A DNA stretch of 41,781 bases from Lachnospiraceae bacterium. Its GTDB lineage: Bacteria > Bacillota > Clostridia > Lachnospirales > Lachnospiraceae. Made by a program: the position numbers and the translations under genes. Each line of letters starts with the position of its first letter. Within the stretch, counting starts at the first letter, position 1. The notes under the pieces were generated by a model. The model was not told where the DNA came from and made no database searches. It saw only the letters and a list, made by a program, of their open reading frames with translations. Below are positions 1 through 7,388 of this stretch, in pieces. The DNA lies in NCBI GenBank assembly GCA_021205225.1, contig JAJPXX010000060.1:1-41781 (forward strand), given 5' to 3'.

Positions 1-108
1 ATTTTAAAATTCCTTTACTCTTCCCCGATATTCTGTTTCTGATAAATACGCTAAACTAATCACGTACGAAGGATAGAAGTGAAAAAGAAAGAGGATACAG
101 GAGAAAAG

Positions 109-1815
109 ATGAACGATACATTTGAGATTATTTTTGGCCTGTTTGGAGGTCTGGCGATTTTTATTTTTGGTATGAACCTGATGAGTGAGTGTCTGCAAAA
201 AGCAGCGGGCGAACGGATGAAGCAGATTCTCGGACTTTTGACGAGAAACCGGCTGTTGGGCGTTCTCGCTGGTGCGCTGGTGACAGCGGTATTGCAGAGC
301 AGCAGCGCAACGACGGTTATGGCGATTGGCTTTGTCAGTGCGGGTCTGATGACGTTGCCGCAGGCGATTTCGATTATTTTTGGCGCGAATATTGGTACGA
401 CGATCACAGCGCAGATTATTGCGTTTAAGATTACCGATTACATTTATGTATTTATCTTTGCTGGATTTATTATTTCCTTTGTCTGCAAGAAGGAACGGAT
501 TAAAAATATCGGTTTGACATTGTTTGCGTTTGGCCTGCTGTTTCTTGGGATTGAGACGATGGGAGATGTTATGAAGCCGCTGGCGTCCAGTCCTGTTTTT
601 ACAGATATGATTGCGAAGGTGGCAGATGTGCCGGTGCTTGGCGTTCTGGTGGGTACGCTGATGACTCTGGTGGTGCAGAGCAGCAGTGCGACGATCGCAG
701 TGCTTCAGAATTTTGCTTCGCAGGCGGGAGCGGATGGCGTTACCAGCATTCTGGGCCTGACCGGTGCGATACCGATTCTGCTTGGTGATAACATTGGTAC
801 GACGATCACGGCGCTTCTGGCTTCTGTCGGGCAGTCGAAGGACGCGAAACGGACGGCCATCGCACATTCCCTTTTTAACATTTCCGGCGCCTTGCTGTTT
901 ATCTGGTTTGTAAAGCCGTACGCAGCACTGATTCAGCGTATTTCACCGAGCGGCGCGGAGATTGATGTGATTTCGCGGCAGATTGCGAATGCCCATACGA
1001 TCTTTAATATTACGATGACGGTACTCTGGATTCCTCTTCTGGGAATTATGGTGAAGCTTGTTATGAAGCTTATCCCGGATGGAAAAACAGAAGAGACGGA
1101 TCCGTCAATCCCGGTGTATCTGGATAAAAATGTTCTTGCTCAGCCTGCGGCCGCGCTGAAGCTGGTGGCGAAGGAGACCCTTCACTGTGGTGAGATTGTG
1201 CGGACGATGCTGCAGGATGTACATGGGACGGTGGAAAGCGGCGATACGCGGATCCTGACGAAAGTGCGGGAGTACGGTCAGGCGGTGAGTTCCCTGCAGG
1301 GAGAGATTAATGAGTATCTGGCTGATCTGTTTTCCTCGGGTGCGCTGACAGAGCAGCAGGCGACGGAAACGGCGAAGCTGATGTATGTGCTCAGCGATCT
1401 GGACCGTATGAGCGGTCTGTCTGTGGAAATGGCAGAGACGATTCAGGAAAAAATTGACAAAGGGTATTCTTATTCGGAAGAGGCAATTCGCGATCTGGAG
1501 AGCAGCCTGGGGCAGATTGAAAAAATGTATGCGAACGCCATGACCGCGCTGTACAACAAAGATGAAAGCGCGTTGCGTAAGATCATTAAACATAAGGATG
1601 AGGTGCTGGATCTGGATATTAATATGCGCAAATCGCATATGCAGCGTGTAACGGAGGGCAAGTGTAAAAGGAGCCTGTCGGCGCCGTTTATGCGGATTCT
1701 GCACTGCATTGACCGTATGGGCAACAGCTGTGTGAATCTGGCAGAGGTTGCGATGAATCAGATGAATTTTGAGTATTTTATTGCTGAAGACGAGATTGGA
1801 GAGTCACGCAGCTGA
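109..1815 (+). CDS. Na+/phosphate cotransporter (NptA/PNaS family) with C-terminal PhoU-like domain
   Basis: Predicted inner-membrane sodium-coupled phosphate importer, 568 residues. The two inverted halves of the PNaS family are visible: each has a QSSSAT motif (about residues 63-68 and 190-195) followed by a G-A/D-NIGTTITA motif (about 92 and 226), with hydrophobic helices between. From about residue 350 the protein becomes soluble and helical, as expected of the PhoU-like tail common in bacterial members. I chose ATG 109 because AGGAG (99-103) sits 5 bases upstream; a GTG at 79 would add ten charged residues without a convincing ribosome site. A small membrane peptide and polyphosphate kinase follow, so import and storage of phosphate appear grouped. 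Family assignment is firm; phosphate as substrate is inferred from the family. Confidence 0.9.
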   Translation: MNDTFEIIFGLFGGLAIFIFGMNLMSECLQKAAGERMKQILGLLTRNRLLGVLAGALVTAVLQSSSATTVMAIGFVSAGLMTLPQAISIIFGANIGTTITAQIIAFKITDYIYVFIFAGFIISFVCKKERIKNIGLTLFAFGLLFLGIETMGDVMKPLASSPVFTDMIAKVADVPVLGVLVGTLMTLVVQSSSATIAVLQNFASQAGADGVTSILGLTGAIPILLGDNIGTTITALLASVGQSKDAKRTAIAHSLFNISGALLFIWFVKPYAALIQRISPSGAEIDVISRQIANAHTIFNITMTVLWIPLLGIMVKLVMKLIPDGKTEETDPSIPVYLDKNVLAQPAAALKLVAKETLHCGEIVRTMLQDVHGTVESGDTRILTKVREYGQAVSSLQGEINEYLADLFSSGALTEQQATETAKLMYVLSDLDRMSGLSVEMAETIQEKIDKGYSYSEEAIRDLESSLGQIEKMYANAMTALYNKDESALRKIIKHKDEVLDLDINMRKSHMQRVTEGKCKRSLSAPFMRILHCIDRMGNSCVNLAEVAMNQMNFEYFIAEDEIGESRS

Positions 1816-1951
1816 GGGAGAACCGAAATGATCCGGTGCCGTTACGGCTCAGCGATGTGAATCGGAGTATAGTCTTTGGTTTGTACGGGAATGCGGCGCG
1901 GAACAGGACAGATGGATTATGCAGGGCAAGGGTTTGGAGGAGGTGTATGAT

Positions 1952-2077
1952 ATGACCGGCAATATGGTGTCTGTGATTGGATATGTTATCGCGGTGGCGG
2001 CGCTTGTTGTGATGATTGCGGCGGCTGCTGCCTGGAACAATTATAAGAGTAAAAAAAAACAGGCGAAGCAGCTCTGA
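1952..2077 (+). CDS. Small membrane peptide, 41 residues, unknown function
   Basis: A short ORF with an excellent ribosome site (GGAGGAGGT, 1936-1944, 7 bases before ATG). It encodes 41 residues: a short polar start, one hydrophobic helix (about residues 6-28, rich in V, I and A), then WNNYKS and a lysine-rich tail. The positive-inside rule suggests the C-terminus stays in the cytoplasm. It lies between the Na/Pi cotransporter and polyphosphate kinase, same strand. An in-frame ATG at 1919 would add 11 residues but has no ribosome site. I do not recognise a family; an accessory subunit of the neighbouring transporter is a guess from position only. Confidence 0.6.
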   Translation: MTGNMVSVIGYVIAVAALVVMIAAAAAWNNYKSKKKQAKQL

Positions 2078-2256
2078 AAGGCTGCTGGCTGACTGAGGAT
2101 GACAGCAAAGCGTCATATTCGGCTTTGAGTGCGGACATCTCTGGCATGGCGGATCTGGAAAATCAGGCTGCGGGAAAGAGAAATATCTTTATGGACAGAG
2201 GGGAGGCGCGAAATCCTGTTTATGACGGGACAAAAAAGACAGGGGAGAGCAATACG

Positions 2257-4389
2257 ATGCAGGATATCAGCTGTTTTCAAAACCGGGAGCTATCCTGGCT
2301 GAAATTTAATGAGCGCGTACTGGAGGAGGCAGAGTCGACGCAGAATCCGCTGTGCGAGCGGCTTAATTTTCTGTCGATTTTCCAGAGCAATCTGGATGAG
2401 TTTTTTATGGTGCGTGTGGGGTCGCTGCATGACCGGATGCTTTTAAAAAAAGAGGAACGTGAGAATAAAACCAATATGACAGCCAGGGAGCAGACGGATG
2501 CGGTGCTGGAGCAGGTGCAGCGGATGAACTCCCGTAAGGATGGCGTTTACAAAGAGCTGATGGAAGCGGTCGCTGCAGAGGGTGTGCAGCTGCTGACATT
2601 TGCGTCTCTGGATGAGGCGGAAGAGACGGAGCTTGGAAACTATTTTTCCAGGGAAATACAGCCGTTGCTGTCCACGATGGTGGTTGGCCGGAAGCAGCCG
2701 TTTCCGTTTCTGAGAAACAAAGACATTTACGCGGTGGCGGTGCTGAGTACAAAACGGGAGAAGGGGAAGATCGCGATTATTCCCTGCTGCAACGATGTGA
2801 TTCCGCGGCTGATACCGATCCTGTCCCGTCCGGGCTGCTATATGCTCGCGGAGGAGATGATTCTGCATTTTCTGCCGCTTGTTTTCCGGAAATATACGAT
2901 TACCCGCAAATCTCTGATGCGTATTACGCGAAACGCGGATATTGACGCGGACCGGATCTATGATGAAGAGCTGAACTATCGGGATCATATGGCGGAGGTT
3001 GTGAAGCAGCGCCGGAAGCTTTGTCCGGTACGTCTGGAGATTTCGCGGGAGCTGAGCGATCAGATTGTGACGCAGATGTGCAAAGAGCTTGGACTGAAAG
3101 AAGCGCAGGTGTTTTCTACGGCCGCGCCAATGGATCTGTCTTTTCTGTATGAATTTCAGGATATGCTGCGCCAGAAGCCGGAGCTGTTTTATGAAAAAAG
3201 GATTCCGCAGCGAAGCGCGATGGTGCGTTATGACGAGCCGGTTATTCCGCAGGTCCTGGAGCATGATATAATGCTTTCTTATCCCTATGAGAGCATTACG
3301 CCATTTCTGAATATGCTGAATGAAGCCGCGATGGATCCGTATGTGGTTTCAATTAAAATGACGCTCTATCGCCTCGCGAAGAACAGTAAGGTGGTGGAGG
3401 CGCTTGTTGCCGCGGCGGAAAATGACAAACAGGTCGACGTGCTGGTGGAGCTGAAGGCGCGGTTCGATGAGGAGAATAATATTGAGTGGTCGCGCCGTCT
3501 GGAAGACGCTGGCTGTCATGTGATTTACGGACTGGATGGACTGAAGGTACATTCTAAGCTGTGCCTGATTACGCGGAGAGTGGAGACGGCCATTTCCGCT
3601 GATGCAGCAGGTACGAAAGCCAATGCCTGGGCGGAAACCGGACAGGGGCATTTTCAATACATTACACAGATTGGAACTGGTAATTATAATGAGAAGACTT
3701 CCCGCCTGTACACCGATCTGTCTCTGATCACCGCGAATGAGGAGATCGGCCGGGAGGCCGGAGAAGTGTTTGCCGCTCTTTTCATGGGCGAGACAGTCGA
3801 GCATATGGATCATTTGCTGGTGGCGCCCAGATGCCTGCAGAATCGCGTGATAGAAATGATTGATGAAGAAATCCGCGAGAAACGGGAGGGGCGGGAGGCT
3901 TACATTGGGGTGAAGATCAATTCCCTGACAGACAAACAGATCATTGATAAGCTGATCGAGGCTTCTGAGGCGGGTGTACGTGTGGATATGATCATCCGGG
4001 GGATCAACTGCATCCGATCCGGACTGGAGGGAAAAACAGATAACATTCATATTATCAGCATTGTAGGACGTTACCTGGAGCATTCCCGTATTTATATTTT
4101 TGGGACGGGAGCGCGCGAGAAGCTTTACATATCCTCTGCGGATTTTATGACGCGGAACACGCTTCGCCGTGTGGAGGTGGCCGTGCCGATTTATGATCCC
4201 GTGCTGCGGGAGCGTCTGCATGAAATGTTCCGCGTGATGCTGCGCGATAACATGAAGGCAAGAGACCAGCTGCCGGACGGCTCTTATTTGAGAAGAAGTG
4301 CGGGAGAGGGCGAAGAAGAACTGAACGCACAGGAATATTTTACTGCAATGGCATATGCGAAGGCGGAAATGGCAAATATTTTGGGGTGA
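2257..4389 (+). CDS. ppk1: Polyphosphate kinase 1
   Basis: Reversibly transfers the gamma phosphate of ATP to polyphosphate. The 710-residue product is of normal PPK1 length. It opens with the family N-terminus NRELSWLKFNERVLEEA (residues 9-25). The autophosphorylated histidine is seen at H432 in VHSKLCLI, and the second conserved active-site histidine at H609 in LEHSRIYIFG, inside the paired phospholipase D-like C domains. The open frame extends upstream to 2125, but the conserved domain starts directly after the ATG at 2257, which has AGGGGAG about 9 bases before it, so I use that start. The gene lies downstream of a Na/Pi cotransporter, consistent with phosphate import and storage. A hairpin terminator follows at 4442-4473. 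Confidence 0.95.
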   Translation: MQDISCFQNRELSWLKFNERVLEEAESTQNPLCERLNFLSIFQSNLDEFFMVRVGSLHDRMLLKKEERENKTNMTAREQTDAVLEQVQRMNSRKDGVYKELMEAVAAEGVQLLTFASLDEAEETELGNYFSREIQPLLSTMVVGRKQPFPFLRNKDIYAVAVLSTKREKGKIAIIPCCNDVIPRLIPILSRPGCYMLAEEMILHFLPLVFRKYTITRKSLMRITRNADIDADRIYDEELNYRDHMAEVVKQRRKLCPVRLEISRELSDQIVTQMCKELGLKEAQVFSTAAPMDLSFLYEFQDMLRQKPELFYEKRIPQRSAMVRYDEPVIPQVLEHDIMLSYPYESITPFLNMLNEAAMDPYVVSIKMTLYRLAKNSKVVEALVAAAENDKQVDVLVELKARFDEENNIEWSRRLEDAGCHVIYGLDGLKVHSKLCLITRRVETAISADAAGTKANAWAETGQGHFQYITQIGTGNYNEKTSRLYTDLSLITANEEIGREAGEVFAALFMGETVEHMDHLLVAPRCLQNRVIEMIDEEIREKREGREAYIGVKINSLTDKQIIDKLIEASEAGVRVDMIIRGINCIRSGLEGKTDNIHIISIVGRYLEHSRIYIFGTGAREKLYISSADFMTRNTLRRVEVAVPIYDPVLRERLHEMFRVMLRDNMKARDQLPDGSYLRRSAGEGEEELNAQEYFTAMAYAKAEMANILG

Positions 4390-4398
4390 TTCTTTTCC

Positions 4399-4427
4399 TT
4401 GCAATTCACAGAAAAATGAGATACAAT
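4399..4427 (+). promoter_or_regulatory. Predicted sigma-A promoter upstream of the pyridoxamine kinase gene
   Basis: TTGCAA (4399-4404), a 17-base spacer and TACAAT (4422-4427). It starts only 10 bases after the ppk1 stop. The hairpin terminator at 4442-4473 lies inside the transcript it would start, so either part of the transcription ends early or this match is fortuitous. Confidence 0.5.
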
Positions 4428-4441
4428 CGGTATTAATTCAG

Positions 4442-4473
4442 AACAGCAGGCAGTGATGGGCGCCTGCTGTTTT
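4442..4473 (+). terminator. Rho-independent terminator after ppk1
   Basis: A perfect 10-base inverted repeat, AACAGCAGGC (4442-4451) and GCCTGCTGTT (4462-4471), with a 10-base loop. The right arm runs into only four Ts, so termination may be partial. It lies 52 bases past ppk1 and 33 bases before the next gene. Confidence 0.65.
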
Positions 4474-4505
4474 GACGATTACACAGCAGCGAAAGGGGAC
4501 GCATC

Positions 4506-5345
4506 ATGCAGCAGGATCATAACCGCCAGAAGAAAATCGCAGTTATCAATGACTTTACCGGCTTTGGCAGATGCTCGCTTACTGTTTCGATTCCGATTAT
4601 TTCCGCCATGAAGGTACAGTGCTGTCCGGTGCCGACCTCTATTTTTTCCAATCATACCGCGTACGAGAGCTGCTATTTTGAGGATTATACGGATCGGATG
4701 CAGGCGTATATTGACGAGTGGAAAAAGCTGGGATTGACCTTTAACGGCATCAGCACCGGATTCCTCGGTTCGAAAGAGCAGATCCAGATCGTGCTTCGTT
4801 TTCTGGATGATTTTACGAAGGAGGATACGGTTGTAATTGTAGACCCGGTGATGGGGGACGATGGCGTACCGTATTCGACCTACACGCCGGAGATGTGTTC
4901 GGAAATGAAAAAGCTTGCTGTGCGCGCGGATATTCTGACGCCCAATCTGACCGAGGCCTGTATTTTGACGGGGCAGGAATATCATGATGGAAGGTGGAGA
5001 ACGGATCAGGTGATTTCCCTGGCGGGGATGCTTGCCGAAATGGGACCGGAGAGGGTCGTTGTCACCGGGATTCCCCAGGGGGAATTTATTGCGAATCTCT
5101 GCTATGAGAAGGACAGGGAACCGCGGTTTGTGCGCACGCATCGGGTCGGGACGGAACGCTGCGGGACGGGTGACGGGTTTGCTGCCATGATTGCTGCGGA
5201 TGCGGTGAATGGCGTGGATTTTCAGCAGTCTGTGCGCGGCGCTTCCCACTTTATCAAGCGGTGCATCCAGAAGTCCATGGAGCTTGACCTGCCTTTGGAG
5301 GACGGCGTGTGCTTTGAGGAGCTGATGGGGCTGCTATGTAAATAG
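4506..5345 (+). CDS. Pyridoxamine/pyridoxal kinase (PfkB superfamily, PdxK/PdxY-like)
   Basis: Cytoplasmic kinase predicted to phosphorylate the 5' hydroxyl of B6 vitamers in PLP salvage. The 279-residue protein has the ribokinase-like fold signs: VINDFTGFGRCSL near the N-terminus, IVDPVMGDDG in the middle (phosphate and magnesium contacts), ILTPNLTEA, and the C-terminal GTGD anion-hole motif at residues 220-223 with D223 as the catalytic base. These match clostridial proteins annotated as pyridoxamine kinase better than ThiD, which has different substrate-pocket motifs. AAAGGGG lies 6 bases before ATG 4506. It is probably monocistronic, since a strong promoter for the next gene follows within 65 bases. 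The exact B6 vitamer cannot be told from sequence. Confidence 0.85.
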   Translation: MQQDHNRQKKIAVINDFTGFGRCSLTVSIPIISAMKVQCCPVPTSIFSNHTAYESCYFEDYTDRMQAYIDEWKKLGLTFNGISTGFLGSKEQIQIVLRFLDDFTKEDTVVIVDPVMGDDGVPYSTYTPEMCSEMKKLAVRADILTPNLTEACILTGQEYHDGRWRTDQVISLAGMLAEMGPERVVVTGIPQGEFIANLCYEKDREPRFVRTHRVGTERCGTGDGFAAMIAADAVNGVDFQQSVRGASHFIKRCIQKSMELDLPLEDGVCFEELMGLLCK

Positions 5346-5407
5346 GAAGAAAATCGAAAAAAGTCGACAAAACTGTTACAAAAACCTGGGAAATATAAAA
5401 AAAGTCA

Positions 5408-5436
5408 TTGACAAAGGTGCCGAAACATATTACAAT
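5408..5436 (+). promoter_or_regulatory. Strong sigma-A promoter of the SleB-like hydrolase gene
   Basis: TTGACA (5408-5413), a 17-base spacer and TACAAT (5431-5436). The leader is about 70 AT-rich bases, ending in GGGAGGT (5499-5505) 8 bases before the ATG. No sporulation sigma consensus was recognised, so vegetative expression is likely. Confidence 0.7.
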
Positions 5437-5513
5437 AGTTCCGTCATTAAGATTTAATAAATATGTAATAATTTTTAATAAAAACGTAGCAAGCTATTGG
5501 GAGGTACTCATTT

Positions 5514-7214
5514 ATGAAAAAAAGGACAGTCAGACTTGCCCTTGGCATGACAGCGATGTTATGTGTCGCGTCAGTGACGGGCGCCCTGACGATGGTGAGC
5601 GGCGAGACTACAGTGCTTGGCGCGGAACTGTCGACGGAGGAGACGGAAGCCTCTGATTCTTCTGTTTCTGAGACAGAAGAGGAAGCTGTTGTGGAAGAGA
5701 CGGTGATTGAAGAGGACGAAGAGCCGCGTTATCTCTCAGTTGCTTATCAGGAAGAAAATGCCTGGGCGCAGGTTGCGATTACGAACAGTGAGTATGTGTA
5801 CACCGGCGTTATTATCCGAAGCGCCGCTGATTCAGAAAGCGAGATTCTTGGTTATCTCTACAGGGGTACCGCTGTTTGGGTGCTTGAGCGTGGAGATACC
5901 TGGACAGAGTTTTACTCCAATGGAATTACGGGATATGTGATGACAGATTATCTGCTTTTTAACGCGGATGTGGAGGAGATCGCTGAGGTTTATGGAGCGG
6001 CAGGCGTCCGTGCTGAGTGGGATGATGTGAATATTTTTGCTTCTGACGATGCGGCTGTAGTGATTGATACGATGGACGCCGGAGAGGTGTATCAGGTTGT
6101 GAATGACTATGGTCACTGGATTGAGATCCTGTATGATGGAGATACGACGGCATATGTTTCCAGTGAAGATGTGACGAGCGTTATGCTGTTTGAATCTGCG
6201 ACCCCGAAGGATGGCGAGCGTGTGGAGCTGGTAGATATTCAGAAGGATATTTATGGAGAAGCTTCAGAGACTGTTACATATACAGAGACAGAGGCGGCAG
6301 CTTCGGAAGACCAGTCCTGGGCGGACAGCTCTTCATCGGATTCGTCCTCGACAGATTCGTCTTCAACGGGCAGCTCTTCGACAGGCAGCTCTTCAACGGG
6401 TTCGTCCTCGACAGGCAGCTCTTCGGCAGGTTCGTCTTCAACGGGCAGCTCTTCGACGGGTTCCTCCTCGTCCGGAAGCTCCTCAACGGGTTCGTCCTCA
6501 ACAGGCAGCTCTTCGACAGGTTCCTCTTCGTCGGGTTCTTCGTCTTCCACGACGCAGACGGAGCAGACAGAGACAACGGCTACGGAACAGACAGAGACGA
6601 CCGCCACAGAGCAGACAGAGACGACTGCTACCGAACAGACGGAGACAACGGCTACAGAGGCAGTTCAGACGGAGACAAGCTCTTCATCGGGTTCTTCTTC
6701 AGACGACGGATATTATGACGCGGACACGGATACTTATTATGACGGAGATGGAAATGTAGTGTCGACGGCCTCTTATGAAGCAACCGAGACAGAAGCTGCC
6801 GTGTATACAGAGACTGTTTACACGGAGGCGGAGACTGCTGCATCGTCAGAGACAGAAGCCGCCGCGGCAGCTACGTCCGCCACTACAGATGATACTACGC
6901 TTTTAGCGGCATTGATTTACTGTGAAGCAGGAAATCAGAGTTATGATGGAATGGTTGCGGTCGGCGCGGTTGTGATCAATCGTGTGAACAGCTCATCCTT
7001 CCCGAATACGATCAGCGAAGTGATTTATCAGAGCGGCCAGTTCTCCCCGGCTTCCAGCGGCGCTCTGGCAACGGCAATAGCGAATGGTGTCCCCAGCACC
7101 TGCTATACCGCAGCAGCGGCGGCGATCGCCGGAGAGGATCCGACAGGTGGTGCCCTTTACTTTAACACCACCGCGAACAAAGGCATTCAGATAGGAGACC
7201 ACTGGTTCTATTGA
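5514..7214 (+). CDS. Secreted SH3-domain / SleB-type cell wall hydrolase with long Ser/Thr linker
   Basis: Predicted secreted peptidoglycan hydrolase of 566 residues. A signal peptide covers residues 1 to about 36 (MKKR start, hydrophobic core, VLGA cleavage). An acidic stretch is followed by two bacterial SH3-like domains (about 98-149 and 168-225), usually cell-wall binding. Residues 270-345 are almost pure Ser/Gly/Thr repeats, then four TEQTETTA octads and an acidic Tyr/Asp patch. The C-terminal 105 residues are a Hydrolase_2 (SleB catalytic) domain: IYCEAGNQSYDGMVAVGAVVINRV with probable catalytic E471, and a closing GALYFNT..IGDHWFY. SleB is known from spore cortex lysis, but the vegetative-type promoter and linker suggest a wall-remodelling enzyme. 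Start is fixed by GGGAGGT at 5499-5505. Confidence 0.88.
   Translation: MKKRTVRLALGMTAMLCVASVTGALTMVSGETTVLGAELSTEETEASDSSVSETEEEAVVEETVIEEDEEPRYLSVAYQEENAWAQVAITNSEYVYTGVIIRSAADSESEILGYLYRGTAVWVLERGDTWTEFYSNGITGYVMTDYLLFNADVEEIAEVYGAAGVRAEWDDVNIFASDDAAVVIDTMDAGEVYQVVNDYGHWIEILYDGDTTAYVSSEDVTSVMLFESATPKDGERVELVDIQKDIYGEASETVTYTETEAAASEDQSWADSSSSDSSSTDSSSTGSSSTGSSSTGSSSTGSSSAGSSSTGSSSTGSSSSGSSSTGSSSTGSSSTGSSSSGSSSSTTQTEQTETTATEQTETTATEQTETTATEQTETTATEAVQTETSSSSGSSSDDGYYDADTDTYYDGDGNVVSTASYEATETEAAVYTETVYTEAETAASSETEAAAAATSATTDDTTLLAALIYCEAGNQSYDGMVAVGAVVINRVNSSSFPNTISEVIYQSGQFSPASSGALATAIANGVPSTCYTAAAAAIAGEDPTGGALYFNTTANKGIQIGDHWFY
6326..6550 (+). repeat. Ser/Gly/Thr codon repeat encoding the hydrolase linker
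   Basis: Degenerate 15-base units encoding about a dozen copies of a Ser-Ser-Ser-Thr-Gly pentad. Serine codons TCC, TCG, TCT and AGC alternate, so the DNA is less repetitive than the protein. Such linkers typically span the peptidoglycan layer; copy number may vary between strains. Confidence 0.8.
6558..6653 (+). repeat. Four tandem 24-base units encoding TEQTETTA
   Basis: Four consecutive in-frame 24-base units each encode Thr-Glu-Gln-Thr-Glu-Thr-Thr-Ala, with synonymous differences. They sit inside the SleB-like hydrolase, after the Ser-rich linker. Confidence 0.8.
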
Positions 7215-7238
7215 CTCTATGACAACTACAGATGAAAA

Positions 7239-7276
7239 AACAAAGCAGGCTGCCTTTCGGCGGCCTGTTTTGTTTC
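7239..7276 (+). terminator. Rho-independent terminator after the SleB-like hydrolase gene
   Basis: A 16-pair stem, AACAAAGCAGGCTGCC (7239-7254) with GGCGGCCTGTTTTGTT (7259-7274), two of the pairs G-U, and a 4-base loop TTTC. It lies 24 bases past the stop codon. Confidence 0.85.
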
Positions 7277-7388
7277 TGTACATTTGGACTTTGATATGGT
7301 AAGATGGATGGAATCGCAAAAAACGATATGACAGAAGGGCTGACTGAGAAGATACAGAACAGTTGCCGACAGGGAGGATTTGCTGAAT

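Noticed and set aside
4506..5345. ThiD or a sugar kinase instead of a B6 kinase
   Set aside because: The N-terminal FTGFGRCSL and the TSIFSNHTAYE segment are typical of pyridoxal/pyridoxamine kinases.
6326..6653. Possible CRISPR array or satellite DNA
   Set aside because: The short repeats are in frame, have no unique spacers and encode the Ser/Thr linker of the hydrolase.
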